Assembly (NCBI GenBank): GCA_949825065.1
Contig: OX463856.1
Location: 18,038,632-18,102,631, forward strand
Length of the DNA: 64,000 nucleotides
Direction: 5' to 3'
Source: Odontocerum albicorne
Taxonomy: Eukaryota; Arthropoda; Insecta; Trichoptera; Odontoceridae
Below the pieces are notes generated by a model, which saw nothing but the letters and a program-made list of their open reading frames with translations, was not told the origin of the DNA and searched no databases. Positions within the stretch are counted from its first letter, which is position 1. Each line of letters starts with the position of its first letter. The position numbers and the translations under genes are program-made. Shown here in pieces: positions 32,576-43,719 of the stretch.

Positions 32576-32934
32576 ACACTACACCTAAAGCCGAATATGT
32601 GACTTTTATATATACACAAAAAATTATTTAAAGTGCGTCTTGCCTTGGTAAGTTTTGTGCGATTTTCTTACTAAATATATTTTTCAGAACATGTTCAGAT
32701 GCGGGGAATTACCCAATTTAATGTACGCTGCCATTACCTTCCTATCCTTACATTCAACTTATATGTATTTATTTTGTAATATTTTTAATCTGTTCGGGTT
32801 TTAGTTCCGCTCTTAAGAACAGTTTATTCTCCAATCAGCGCTTTATATAATTAACGAACATTTCATTGTTATTTTTAAACAATTATTCTTCGCAAGAGAT
32901 ATGACCTTCTTAATCCTGACTGATCATATCGTCA
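32576..32934. other. no recognised feature
   Basis: AT-rich sequence with no motif recognised. Confidence 0.45.
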
Positions 32935-33180
32935 TTTTTTTAAAACGGTAACACCGCTGTACTGGCTCCGATGGCACACTGAAGTGAGACGATCGGAGCC
33001 CACCGGCACGTTTTTTCCCCTTTTTGAAAGAATAGATATGGCCAAAGTCATAGGTATCCTTAAGCCTCCAAATACAAGGCGGAAAATGGCTGTGTCATTC
33101 GAGGGGAGCAGCACAGCGCAGGGTTCGAAGCGGCGACCTTCCGCACGGTAATCCAGTGTGTTACTGCACACTCGTGCAAC
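32935..33180 (-). mobile_element. SINE B copy
   Basis: Plus order: AACACCGCTGTACTGGCTCC, GAAGTGAGACGATCGGAGCC, GGCACGTTTTTTCCCC, GGCCAAAGTCATAGGTATCC, GTCATTCGAGGGGAGCAGCA, GGGTTCGAAGCGGCGACCTT (box B inverted), CGTGCAAC. So the copy reads tRNA head to tail on minus. The 79-codon frame over it is a shadow. Confidence 0.75.
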
Positions 33181-33687
33181 TCATATATGATACATATATT
33201 ATATGTATGGTAGGTAATATGTATGTCTTATACGTACTTCTTTCTGATATATTTTATATATGGGTCGTGTTAATGTTTATACTTTTTTAACACTTTTTTG
33301 TATCCAAACAGACTAGAAATTCCTATTTTTAATTAATAACTATTTGTACATTGTACAAATTAACAAATATTGTACATAATTAACAAACAATCTGAAATCT
33401 GCTGCTTCGCTGTTCTTTTTAATTCCTCTACTTTATAACAGACTAAACCGTATTAAAGTGGATAAGCATTAATGGAGACCGAGCAAATGAAGGGATTATG
33501 TAAACACGTTTCATTTAACGCAGTATCTTTATATTTTTTTTCCTTTAAAGCGTGTTTTACAAAAAGGTTACCATTTGATACATTTTTTTTAATTCTTCAA
33601 TGGCTTTATATAAATAAAATATAAATAAATATTCAGAAATTTTTTTAAAATTGCAAAATCCTTTTTAACCCCTTAAATTCCTCCGTG
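33181..33687. other. AT-rich DNA, no feature seen
   Basis: Short TGTACATTGTACAAATTAAC-type palindromic stretch near 33350; otherwise nothing. Confidence 0.45.
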
Positions 33688-34012
33688 ACCCAGTTGGTCA
33701 TGCTTTTCTTTCAACCCAGGAAAATAGGTGTTTAAGAGTGACCGGGACAACATCGTCTTAGAGCCTAATAATTCAGCCTTCTATTTAAGAGTCACTAGCG
33801 TAGGCAAGTAACTCGCGGTTCGCAAATGTTCATATTTAAAACACTACCATGTAGAGACAGGCAGTAACACTCGTACACGAGTGAAAATTTTGTGGCCAAG
33901 CAAACACTGAAACCAGACAAGAAATTTTTTTTGGGTAACATCGGAAGTCGAACCCGAAACCTCGGCGGAAGTAATTCGTCTTTTCTACTAAACCAAGGAA
34001 GTCGTTATAATA
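33688..34012. mobile_element. two SINE A head-like fragments, opposed
   Basis: Plus 33688-33712 has CTCCGTGACCCAGTTGGTCA. Minus 33895-34012 has GACTTCCTTGGTTTAGTAGA and box B-like GGGTTCGACTTCCGA with a poly-T tract after it. Between them, sequence around 33790-33890 is shared weakly with 16.83-16.92 kb (GGAGTAGGCAGTGAACTC-type). Confidence 0.45.
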
Positions 34013-34599
34013 TTTAGACGTAGCATTATAAAATTATATTTAAAAAAAAATCTAATAGAAAAGTATGCATGATAAACGTGGCAAAAGCGCAAAATAGAAT
34101 TAAGTGGATATATGTTATCCCTGTCTACTCTAATTCATTATGATGATGATAAGTTTCAGTTAGGTTTTTTCCGTAAGTCCAATAACATCTGAAAATCTTT
34201 TTTAACACCTTTTTGATTGGTTGTAAGAATTTGTACATGGCAGTAAATCCATCAGGTTGTACAACAGAAGTGTAAAATAATACTGGTATTACAAATCATA
34301 AAAAAATAATAATAAGAACTTATTGGATTCAAAGTTTAAGAGATATATCATCAATGTATTTCCCTTCTCTTCTACAATATATAAAATAATATTTTTATCT
34401 TTTGAAACCCATTTCATTTCCAAAACTAAAATCTGATTTGTGTGAGAATAAAATAAAAGTTACGATGAAGTGACTTTTCGGACAAATGCCAATCTTTTAG
34501 TCATTTTCGAGTAAAATACTCGTATGTCAACATGTTAATATGGCGTTTGTGTATTAAATATTGTCAAATCTCACAAACGTTTAACTCGGATCTTTAAAA
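34013..34599. other. AT-rich DNA, no feature seen
   Basis: TACTCGTA at 34517-34524. A triplicated ACGTCCATCCTGACGTGTA-type motif follows at 34606-34660. Confidence 0.45.
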
Positions 34600-34659
34600 T
34601 GTTAAACGTCCATCCTGACGTGTACGTCCATCCTGACGTGTAATGTTAAACGTCCATCA

Positions 34660-34790
34660 TGACTGAGCTTTGTAACTCCCGTGATTACCTCTGACGACTC
34701 ATCTCCATCGATCTCTGCACTCCGCGGCTCAAAGAGTAGTTGTTAAGGGTAGTTGTTAAAGGTAGTACAGTTGCGTTTCTCACCGTGAAA
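34660..34790 (-). pseudogene. LINE Z 3'-end fragment
   Basis: GACGACTCATCTCCATCGAT, CTCTGCACTCCGCGGCTC, and TTGTTAAGGGTAG match the 3' end of LINE Z read on plus at 58570-58640 and inverted at 2390-2460. Very short. Confidence 0.5.
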
Positions 34791-35249
34791 TATGTTTATT
34801 TTATTTGAGAATTGTATGAAAGTTGTTTGGGAGTTAAGCACGAAGAATATTTTAAATAGATAAATAAATTACACACACAAATTACAAAAAATGAAAAGCA
34901 GAAAATACATTTAAGAGATAATAATTTACCTAAAAGTGTGGGCTCTAATAAATGACAAAAAAATTAAAAAAAAGTAAACCCACAAATACCACCTCAGATT
35001 AACTGTCAGCGAAATAAGAGAAGGCTGATATGAGTCCAAATTTTATCAAAATAAAACCACAAATAGAAAATAATGTTCATACATACAAACTTTAATACGG
35101 AAAATGAAAATAAATAAGCAATAACATAAAAATTAATGAGAAGAGAACGCAGAGGCACGCACACTATCCCCGGATTCACCTCCAGCTAAAAGAGAAAAAG
35201 CAAATAAGAGTCTAAATCACAACAACAAAAATTACTAACTTTTTAGGAG
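34791..35249. other. AT-rich DNA, no feature seen
   Basis: A-rich sequence without recognised families. Confidence 0.45.
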
Positions 35250-35665
35250 ATAATGTCTTAAGTTTATTCTTAAGTTTCAGCACATTTCTGAAAAGTTCAT
35301 ATTCTTTTCCCATAAATAAGGCTTCTTTAGTGTATCCTTTGTATTACACATTCCTATATACAGTACAACCTAACGGGCAGAAAAATATTAAAGAAGTCTT
35401 AAGTGAAAATCAGACTGAAATCATTTTTTTTTATTTGGATTCCAGCGGGATTTATACCCACAACCTCCGGGCTGGGAGACAGGCATCTTACCAACTAGGC
35501 CACGGAAATCGTAATTATTTAATATTGATAAGAATGTAGCTCATCTAATTGAGCCACAAAGTCGAGCCGCGTTAATTGCAAAAGATGATATATGATGCGT
35601 TGATATACAAAAGATTCGACCGCCATCAGATCGAAAGGACAGTCTATGCTCAGAAAAGTAAATGG
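35250..35665 (-). pseudogene. LINE RT tail, split by SINE A
   Basis: Minus translation of 35540-35660 gives LSIDCPFDLMAVESFVYQRI and LTRLDFVAQL, matching STDCPSDLVTAEIFVYHTLF and SARLWNDFP at 52.9-53.05 kb. The downstream part (35255-35335) matches the 52.88 kb 3' sequence. SINE A lies between. Confidence 0.55.
35345..35515 (-). mobile_element. SINE A copy inside LINE relic
   Basis: Plus: TATACAGTACAACCTAACGG (tail), AAGTCTTAAGTGAAAATCAG, GGATTCCAGCGGGATTTATA, CCCACAACCTCCGGGCTGGG, TACCAACTAGGCCACGGAAA (box A inverted). The hairpin part of the tail is deleted. Confidence 0.75.
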
Positions 35666-35684
35666 TTTATTTCAGTTAAGTTGA

Positions 35685-36262
35685 TTGCTTGCCAAGTAAC
35701 AATACTTACATCCACTTGACGTCTGAAAGCATTCTTGGTTTATTGCTTGCCAAGTAACAATACTTACATCCACTTGACGTCTGAAAGCATTCTTGGTTTA
35801 TTGCTTGCCAAGTAACAATACTTACATCCACTTGACGTCTGAAAGCATTCTTGGTTTATTGCTTGTCAAGTAACAATACTTACATCCACTTGACGTCTGA
35901 AAGTATTCTTGGTTTATTGCTTGCCAAGTAACAATACTTACATCCACTTGACGTCTGAAAGCATTCTTAGTTTATTGCTTGCCAAGTAACAATACTTACA
36001 TCCACTTGACGTCTGAAAGCATTCTTGGTTTATTGCTTGTCAAGTAACAATACTTACATCCACTTGACGTCTGAAAGTATTCTTGGTTTATTGCTTGCCA
36101 AGTAACAATACTTACATCCACTTGACGTCTGAAAGCATTCTTAGTTTATTGCTTGCCAAGTAACAATACTTACATCCACTTGACGTCTGAAAGCATTCTT
36201 GGTTTATTGCTTGCCAAGTAACAATACTTACATCCACTTGACGTCTGAAAGCATTCTTGCAT
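35685..36262. repeat. minisatellite, 10 copies of a 58-bp unit
   Basis: Unit TTGCTTGCCAAGTAACAATA, CTTACATCCACTTGACGTCT, GAAAGCATTCTTGGTTTA. Strict 58-bp spacing. Copies 4 and 7 share GTCAAG plus GTATTC; copies 5 and 8 share TCTTAG; copies 6, 9 and 10 match the main form. So units 4-6 and 7-9 form a duplicated 174-bp higher-order unit. Confidence 0.95.
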
Positions 36263-36894
36263 CTCTACCTACGGTAGTATTACCAACACTTACAATTTCG
36301 AACTGTGATCTGAAGCCAACAAAAGTAGTCAAATCCTGAAAGTTCGGTTATAAGGGCCAAGAAAAATGTTTTATCCCGGGTACACTCTTTATCAAATCAG
36401 ATATGTTGAGGGTGGCCATAAGAATGAATGAACAATCTTTAAAATAACTAAATTATTTTGACAAACAGTGTTGATACTGTTAAAATAGGTCTGAAGGTGT
36501 TGAAACTCATGAGGCCACTGTGGTATAATTTGTGCTCTGAGTCCGCCATTTTGGGTCCGCCCCGTTATGGGTAAAATTTTGTTCGGTGGACTCCATTAAA
36601 GCATAATCTGTGGTATGGAGCGGCCGCGTAATTCCTGTCATTTGGCTTTCATTTGCCGCAAATACATCGAGACATTCGACAGGGAGAAATGTTAGGAGTA
36701 TGAATATGCCAGACATATCATACTCTTACGATTTAATATCGTCGTGCAAAGCGCAAACAATATAATCTCAGTTACATTGACTTCAGAAAATAACGTTTTT
36801 GAAATTATCCGTAAATATTTATTAGAACTCATTAAAAAATATAAATTAATAGAAATACGAGTATATAAAGATTTTTTTCTTATGTACAATATAT
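36263..36894. other. no recognised feature
   Basis: Contains TACGAGTA at 36856-36863. Nothing else recognised. Confidence 0.45.
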
Positions 36895-37330
36895 TGAGAT
36901 GTTGTTTGTACATGCATGCATACCATCACGCCATTTCCTGGTAGGAGTAGGCAGAGAGGACAGAGCGCCAGACTTCCCTATCTCGACACACATCCTTAGC
37001 CTCTTCTACATCCATACACCTCATACGATTTATCTGACTTATACGTTTCCTTCTTTCAAATATCATTCACTTGATCCAACTATACATTCCTTGGTCTTCC
37101 TCTCACACGCTTTCCACTCTTATTTGCACCATATATATGTAATGTTAGCCTTTTTTATTCATTCATTCCCCATGTGTGCTCATCTTCATCTTACTTAACA
37201 AATCTGCCTTAAGTTCACATTTATCCCTTATCTTCGACACTTCATTCTGTATTCTGTCATACATTGTCCCTTTATGTATTTCCCTTTTTTCATATACACA
37301 TTTCACTCCCATTCATAACAGTTTGCACCA
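36895..37330. repeat. repeat G copy 1
   Basis: Begins CCATCACGCCATTTCCTGGT, AGGAGTAGGCAGAGAGGACA, then GCCAGACTTCCC and TCATACGATTTATCTGACTT. The copy at 52.12-52.34 kb matches in the same order. This GGTAGGCAGAGA-type sequence reminds me of repeats in moth genomes. It may be non-coding 3' sequence of a LINE on the minus strand; no motif proves this. Confidence 0.55.
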
Positions 37331-37872
37331 AAAAATGGACTATCATTGTACGGCACCGGTACAAAGAACTGTATCATGGCTGGATGGCTGCTGCGCAATG
37401 CTCGGAGAATTCGGGTCACTTCAGAGGCATAGATCGGTGAAAAGGTAGCGTGGTGAAGAGATTCCTCTTAGGCAGGTATTAGCAGGTCTCAAGTAAAACA
37501 CAGTAGGTAGAGTGAACTGAGAATATAATTTATTTTGAAAAGGACCCTTCTTATGAACGGTCAATCGCTCACCGCAAGCGCCATTGTCATGCGCTCACAC
37601 CTCGCTTTCGCGAGTATTTATTTCGCGAGTATATATGTGGTATTTCTACCACAATTTTCGGGAGTTTGCGCAATGCAAAGACCGACCGGCCAGCGATATA
37701 GTCTCACGACGACCGTTCATAAGTCTCATTTCCGCTGCGGTTGAGATGCAGCGCGGACCCAAAGAAACATAAATATTTACAAATAAAACCAAACAAATAT
37801 CAAATTATATCAAGAATTTACTATCAAATATCTATACACATTAAGGGTGACGCATACGTCCGATACAATCAT
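37331..37872. repeat. repeat U copy 2
   Basis: The left part (TGGATGGCTGCTGCGCAATG, GGTGAAGAGATTCCTCTTAG, TAAAACACAGTAGGTAG) parallels 43573-43700. The right end (GGGTGACGCATACGTCCGAT) parallels 51525-51542. Between lies a short inverted repeat, CTTATGAACGGTC (37550-37562) and GACCGTTCATAAG (37711-37723). Could be an LTR-like or other long repeat. Confidence 0.5.
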
Positions 37873-37899
37873 TTTAGCAAATTTTGATAATGCCCGGTT

Positions 37900-38115
37900 C
37901 AAGTATATCATATGTAGTTTAGTGCCCCATTGACCTTGTTTCCTATCGCTACAGGCCGTTCGATGTCCCTCTTAACTCTTCCATCATCTAAAAAAATACT
38001 ACCCAAGCATCAGAATTCCTCCACTTGCGCCAACCTTTCATAATTCACTCATATATCGTATTTACTTTTCCTTTCACACTCAGATATTTCTGTTCGCATC
38101 TCCTACAATTTACTT
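37900..38115 (-). pseudogene. LINE X RT fragment
   Basis: Minus translation: NYERLAQVEEF*CLGSIFLD, DGRVKRDIERPVAIGNKVNG. Matches the 9.06-9.19 kb fragment, including the stop after EEF, so the two share an ancestor that already had that stop or the same change. Here the TACGAG of the other copy is absent. Confidence 0.75.
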
Positions 38116-38449
38116 ATCTAATTCAGCAATTATTCTCAAGAAAGACACTCATACAATTTAAAATAAGTTGAGTTAGAGTAATAATAATAACTAAAAAAAA
38201 TATTAAGAGGAGTTGGTCACAATCTTCTGACAGCTTGTTGAGTCTAGCTGTGCAATTACATTAATTGAAAAAAAGTGTTTTCGTATCGCTATGTTAGCAT
38301 TTAAGCTCAACTATGTTAAATAACAAAATTTTAAATTTGTTATGTTTTTTATTTTTCATATCTAATAATATTATATAATAAATGCAATTGAGTGAAACGA
38401 AATGATTATTTAAGACGATTTAAATCTTCAGCTGATTATACTGTCGATC
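38116..38449. other. AT-rich DNA, no feature seen
   Basis: No motif or repeat recognised. Confidence 0.45.
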
Positions 38450-38605
38450 TCCGTGACTTAGTTGGTAAGACAACTGCCTTCAAACTCTGAAGTAGCTGGT
38501 TCGATTCCTGTTAATATCCGATTATATTAATAAAAATCTGTTTGGTTTCTATTTAAGGACTCTTCAACATATTTCAAGTTGACTGGAAAAGGTTACCAAG
38601 TGACA
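38450..38605 (+). mobile_element. SINE A copy, tail-less
   Basis: GATCTCCGTGACTTAGTTGG (box A), GTAGCTGGTTCGATTCCTGT (box B), then CTGTTTGGTTTCTATTTAAG and CTTCAACATATTTCAAGTTG. It ends before the hairpin tail. Confidence 0.7.
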
Positions 38606-38889
38606 ATAAATATTAATTGAAAAAGAAAATTTATATTGCGCCGTTTAGAGAGCAGACTCAAATCAGCTAATTTGGAATATATACAACGAAAGTGTGATGA
38701 AAAATTGACAAACAATTTATAAACGGAAAAGTCCTTAATGCACCAAATTATTGATGTAGGTACTACAATGGCTTATGAAGACCTCTGTAAAACAAAACAT
38801 GAACTCTCTGTTGAAAATTAATACATGGTAGTGTTTGGACAGTAGTTTAGTTTTTTTTTTCGAATAGATGTCGTTAGAATGAAATGATT

Positions 38890-39225
38890 TCGTTGCTTAC
38901 TTCATTTCAAACGTGCTGAATGTATATTATTATAAAAGTTGAGCATATTTTGTTAGCCATTGTTAAGGAAAATCGATTGTGTGCTTCAATGCATCATTTT
39001 AAAGATAGTTCAAAATAACCGGTGAAAGTACAAAACTGGTAAAGATAGTATTGTACAATTTTTTTTTCGGTGGTTGATTTTTTTTTACAACTACAAATGA
39101 AAAAATACGGAACGAACCAAAAATATGTGCATTGTATGAGGACAATACAGGAAGTGATTGTGTGTATCAAATTTGGTTTAAAATATTCCGTTATGGTAAC
39201 AAGAAATTCGATTTTCAAAGAACGA
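38890..39225 (+). pseudogene. mariner-like relic
   Basis: The segment near 39128-39205 reads CALYEDNTGSDCVYQIWFKI then FRYGN. It matches ICAVYGEDALS...CQ.WF.KFR.GN of mariner transposase N-terminal region. Leader sequence resembles 9.9 and 1.95 kb. No catalytic domain. Confidence 0.55.
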
Positions 39226-39234
39226 ATGCAAAAA

Positions 39235-39368
39235 TCAAATAAATCGTAGAAGTGCATGAGGAGGTGTATGACTGTAGAACAAGCGAAAATGTATTTCAAT
39301 ATAGAAATGTCTAGTGCTCTGTCCTCTCTGCCAACCTCGACACGAAATAGTGTAATGACGTATGTATA
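39235..39368 (+). pseudogene. LINE X 3'-coding end fragment
   Basis: AAATCGTAGAAGTGCATGAG then GAGGTGTATGACTGTAGAAC and CTCTCTGCCAACCTCGACAC parallel 20415-20520 and 60035-60110. Coding is lost. Confidence 0.55.
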
Positions 39369-40470
39369 TAAATATAAAATGGAAAAAAATTCAAAGTTAT
39401 TTTGAATTAAAAGAATTAACCACGCCTTATAGCGTGTAACAGGATATATAACTTAATTCTGTATAACAGGAGGTGTTAAATTTTAATGAAATTCATAACG
39501 TAAAAAATAATTATAATGAATAAAGTTGATTTAGACCTGGGTAAATCTGTAATAAACGAAATTGCAGGTTCCTGAGAACGAAAACCACGGAAATATCCAT
39601 ATGAAATCAATTCATCCATTTAAACAGAACCTAAATTGTTTGAGCGGATGTGGTTAGCAAATTAATGTATTTGTTAATTAATGGTACAATGTTCTTTAAA
39701 ACAATAATCATATTTAAAAAACAGTAGTGAGTGCATCATACTTTTCAAAAAGATAAATATATAAAATAATAATTTAGAACAATTACAATAAAATTGAATG
39801 CAAAGAAACAAACGCAAGAAAAAAATTCAAACTGCACATAAATATGGAAGTCCAGTCTCACAACATTGCGGATATTCACCTATATGAGTAACCAACACAA
39901 TACGGATCCGTCCAAAGGTGGACGGCCCGCACTGCACAAAACCGGGCGTCACTTTTGACATCAATGTGAAATGGGAATATGAATATGGATGGATAATCAA
40001 CATACGAGTATACATACCAAACGTCAAAATCGTTCCCACAACACTCAATGTCTCAAGAGGCCAATATATAATATTATGAAAAGATTAATCATATAGTAGA
40101 ACAACAAATTAAAAAAATAAGTGAAGGATGGAATCAGACAGTTGTAAATTCATTAACCTCCTCCAGCACTGTAGATAATATATGAGAATAGATTAAAAAT
40201 ACTTATATTTATATTTTTTTCAGTTTACGCATTAGGTAATTAGTCAGTCACGTGAATGGTCATATAATGATCACATTAATTGCGCAATATATGCAGTCTT
40301 GTTATGTAATATTTGTACAAATAATTGGTTGCAATCACTTCACTATGGAATAAAACATTTTGTTAAGTGGGCCTTAAAGGAACGTGTAACATGGCAAGCT
40401 GAGTGTGTTCCTCAGTATTGAGATACGAGCTGAAATTTCTTAAATAAAGTCGAATATTTTCCTTATTGTA
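39369..40470. other. AT-rich DNA, no feature seen
   Basis: A 73-codon minus frame at 39827-40048 is not recognised. TACGAGTA at 40003-40010. Confidence 0.45.
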
Positions 40471-41095
40471 TTTTGTTTAAGTCAAACACTGTTTATTCCA
40501 CTTTTTATAACGGTATAAACCTTAGCGGTTTCAAGGTTTCCGCCTCATCATCAGCGGAGCACAAACAAAAAATACTAAATTATATTCGAACTGGTACCAG
40601 CATACACGCTTCCAATGTTAAAAAATCTAGTTGGGGTTTTTTTTTAACCTGGTGAATTTATTGCCACACGGCAATCTCTTCCAACCAACCAGAAATATGT
40701 TTTTATAGGCCCTAAGTGTTAACCAAGCTGGAATCCTGTTTTAAAAAATCTGGGTTCCAGCGGGGATCGAACCCGCAACCTCCGGATCGGCAGACAAGTG
40801 TCTTACAACTAGGCCACGTAGGTCGTCGGGTTTGTGAGGGGAGGGAGGCAAGGGACAACTTCAGCAGGCAGCGGTGAGATTTTTTTACCATTAGATCTTT
40901 ACCGTCAAAAGCATGTATATCGATTACAGTTCGAACATAATTCAATCTTGTGTGTGCTCCCCTGATGATGAGGTGAAAACTTTGAAACCGGTACGATTAT
41001 GCCGTTATATAAAGTGGAATAAACAGTGTTTGGCTAAAACAAATTACAATGTCTTTAAACCCCCACAGTGTTAATGCCTCAACCATAAATAATAT
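40471..41095. mobile_element. Penelope inverted pair enclosing a SINE A
   Basis: A minus terminal segment plus ORF end (40480-40640) and a plus segment (40880-41090) are mirrored, including the GTTCGAACATAATTCAATC / GAACTGGTACCAGCATACAC coding ends. The minus copy has CTGATGATGAGGCGGAAACC; the plus copy CTGATGATGAGGTGAAAACT. A SINE A lies between, so it is younger than, or inserted into, the pair. Confidence 0.75.
40645..40832 (-). mobile_element. SINE A copy with well-kept tRNA-like head
   Basis: Minus: GACCTACGTGGCCTAGTTGT (box A), CGGAGGTTGCGGGTTCGATC then CCCGC (box B), GGAACCCAGATTTTTTAAAA, GATTCCAGCTTGGTTAACAC, GGTTGGTTGGAAGAGATTGC, hairpin ATTGCCGTGTGGCAAT, end TTCACCAGGT. The tail after CCAGGT is missing. 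The 77-codon frame spanning it is not a gene. Confidence 0.85.
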
Positions 41096-43430
41096 ATTTT
41101 TCTTCTATCTGACAAGGTTGTAAGACTCACCACTTCCAACTAAATAAAGACTATATTCCAACTCAATTCTTGGGATCTACAGTTGAAAGTTTTTTAAACG
41201 TAAAATCTTCCGCTGTATGCGTTAATTTTTTTTTTCAATATCGGCATCCTAATTGGATGAACATATCATCAAATTACAATCCGAAATGGTTCTAACGACA
41301 TGTGAGCCACAGAAATGCAAATTAAACTCAAAGCTTTGATAGTAAAGAAATTATTCTTCCAGGTAAACTAAATTAGGTGATTACATCTCAAAAGACCTTG
41401 TGTATAGGTTGGACAGAATCGATAAAAAAGTATTTTATCCAGTCTTTGCAATTTACCCCATCGGCGTTAAGTTGATGCGATTTATGCTCTATGGAATTGG
41501 CGGAAGCTTGCATAATGAAGTCTGGACAAAACTGGCATTGTCAAGTGTTGAGTAACCATTCAGCGCGGATACTTTGGCGATGGTATCGCAAAATTAATTA
41601 GCAGTAAATTCACACAACACCAATCGTGTGGTCGGTACAAAACCCAACGCGAACGATAAAATCATAAAAAATGTTGTTAGCACGCAACTAAAGCATCATA
41701 TAAAATACTACAATTTCCATTGAGTTTTTTTTATTATACTATTTCAGTTAAAACTCGACATTGTGAGATGTTTTTATTTTTAATATGTGTTTGGATACAA
41801 AAGTCTCAGAGAAAATTTAAATGTTCAGAATTATATACTTGTACTTGATTTATTTGTCTTCATTAGAACTATATAAAACGCTGCTTTATATTTATAAAAA
41901 AATGATGTTTTAATGTTTAACAATATGTTATTATAAAATAAAACTTTAATTTGTAACATAATGCGTTATATTTCAACAGAAAATAATTATAATTTAAAAA
42001 ATGTATAGTTCTATTTTTTTAACAAAATACATTATTTTAACAAAATCATTTTGTTACAAATCAAAACTATAATATGTGTATTTAAACTTGTATGGTAACA
42101 AGACGCCGTTACAAATTAAAAGTAGAATTTGTTTTTTAATTATATTTCATAATTTGCCTAATGTGAATAAAAACGCCCCGAAAAGTGAATAAAAACATAC
42201 TGGGGCCGTGAAGTGAAAATGAAATAAAACATTGCAGAAGCTGCAGAGGCAGAAGTATTCTAATTTTGCAACACATGCTATCATTGTAAAAAAAACCGGC
42301 AATTAGAAAGTAGGTACTTGCAATATTTAATTAAGTAGTTTATTTTCAAACTAAATATTTGTTTTGTACTTTTTACAAAAGAAATAAAAATACATTTATG
42401 GTCTTTCGCATTTCGAGTACATGTGTACTCATAAATAAAGTAATTATTAAATGAAAACAAAATTTGAGAATGTTTTAAAGTAATAAAATGTAAAAATCCT
42501 TTATTTTATTAACGTTTTGAATGCATAAAATTAGTAACGTTCGGTGCAACCGTTAACTTTTAAAATTTATACAAAAAAATATTTTTAAGTGCCTGGAAGA
42601 CCCAGATTGACAAAACGAAGAAGAAAAACAGGACAACGCCGGCTATGGCGAAAAACTACAAACGCTAAACAATGACAGTCTCTTAATGTGGATTGGAGAT
42701 CACGGATTTCCAACGAAGATTGACAAAACCAAAAAGAGAGACGCCGACAAGTTAAGACACAAATAATATGATGATTTTTAATGTGCAGCAACGGTTAAGC
42801 ACACATGGCCGTTAGAATGGAAGATTTGGAAGAATCGTCCATCACAGAATTTACGTGTGGGAATATATGAATGAGTACCTACTGCAACTCATCCTCTCTG
42901 CCTATATTATAAGGAGCACGACGAGATGGAATAAAATATAAGTAGGTTATTAAAAAATATTTATTATTTGTTTTCGCACATCCTTGGATGGGATTTTCAG
43001 CTAGTAGTTTTACATAAATTTAAACAGAAAATGATTATATTTTTAAACGTGTATAGAGTTAATTTGTAATAAATTACTTTATATTAAATGGAAATCAATT
43101 ATTTTAAACGAGTTTAGTTTTAATTGTTAACAAATGCTAATAATCATTATTTGATGCGTAACGACCGTATTTATAAAAGTGATTGGTTTTTGTGCGGAAA
43201 ATGAAGGAAGTAATAAAGGCCTAATCATGGCGAGAAAGAGCGAGACAAGGAGGGACAGAAAGGTATAAGGTTGAGAGAAGGGGAGCGGAGGGAGAGATAG
43301 AAAGAAGAATAAAGGAAATACACTTACCACGATTTCCTTAAAATAGTCTCTTAGAGGATCTTCGTTGAACGAATCCTGGAAATGGGCTAAAAGTCAGGAA
43401 TGTGAAATAATTAAAAATAACTATCACACA
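41096..43430. other. long AT-rich stretch, little recognised
   Basis: No transposon protein is recognised. Around 42590-42920, an AAGACCCAGATTGACAAAAC segment recurs partly 110 bp later (GAAGATTGACAAAACC), and CTCATCCTCTCTGCC resembles the LINE X 3' end. 43200-43320 is purine-rich on plus (GAGAAGGGGAGCGGAGGGAG). Otherwise featureless for about 2.3 kb. Confidence 0.4.
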
Positions 43431-43708
43431 GATTCATAAAAAATATCAGTCGAGAACCTTTTGATAATAATAAGGTCAGTTTACAAATTCTAAGGTTTAT
43501 TAATTATACAATGAGTAAAGAGGGTAAGTGTTGGTTGGTACATGTACATCACCTTTACAAAGACTGTAAAATAGGTGGATGTTTTCCGCTCAATCCTCGA
43601 ATATTCCGGCGTGAGTTCAATGAGTCTTGGTGACAGCTGGGTGAAAAGATTCCTTTTAACTGGTAGAAGTTGATCGAAATAAAACAGTATGAAATTTCGG
43701 ACGAGAAT
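43430..43708. repeat. repeat U copy 3, left part
   Basis: GGTGGATGTTTTCCGCTCAA, GGTGAAAAGATTCCTTTTAA and ATAAAACAGTATGAAA match copy 2 in order. The copy is interrupted at 43709 by the Jockey elements and resumes at 51241. Confidence 0.5.
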
Positions 43709-43719
43709 GTGTTTCGGTT
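43709..43719. repeat. 11-bp junction repeat, left of Jockey copy 1
   Basis: GTGTTTCGGTT, identical to 49288-49298 and 51230-51240. Probable target-site duplication. Confidence 0.75.

Noticed and set aside
32932..33171. 79-codon ORF as a gene
   Set aside because: It spans SINE B; composition follows the SINE sequence.
35685..36262. CRISPR-like array
   Set aside because: Continuous 58-bp tandem units with no spacers.
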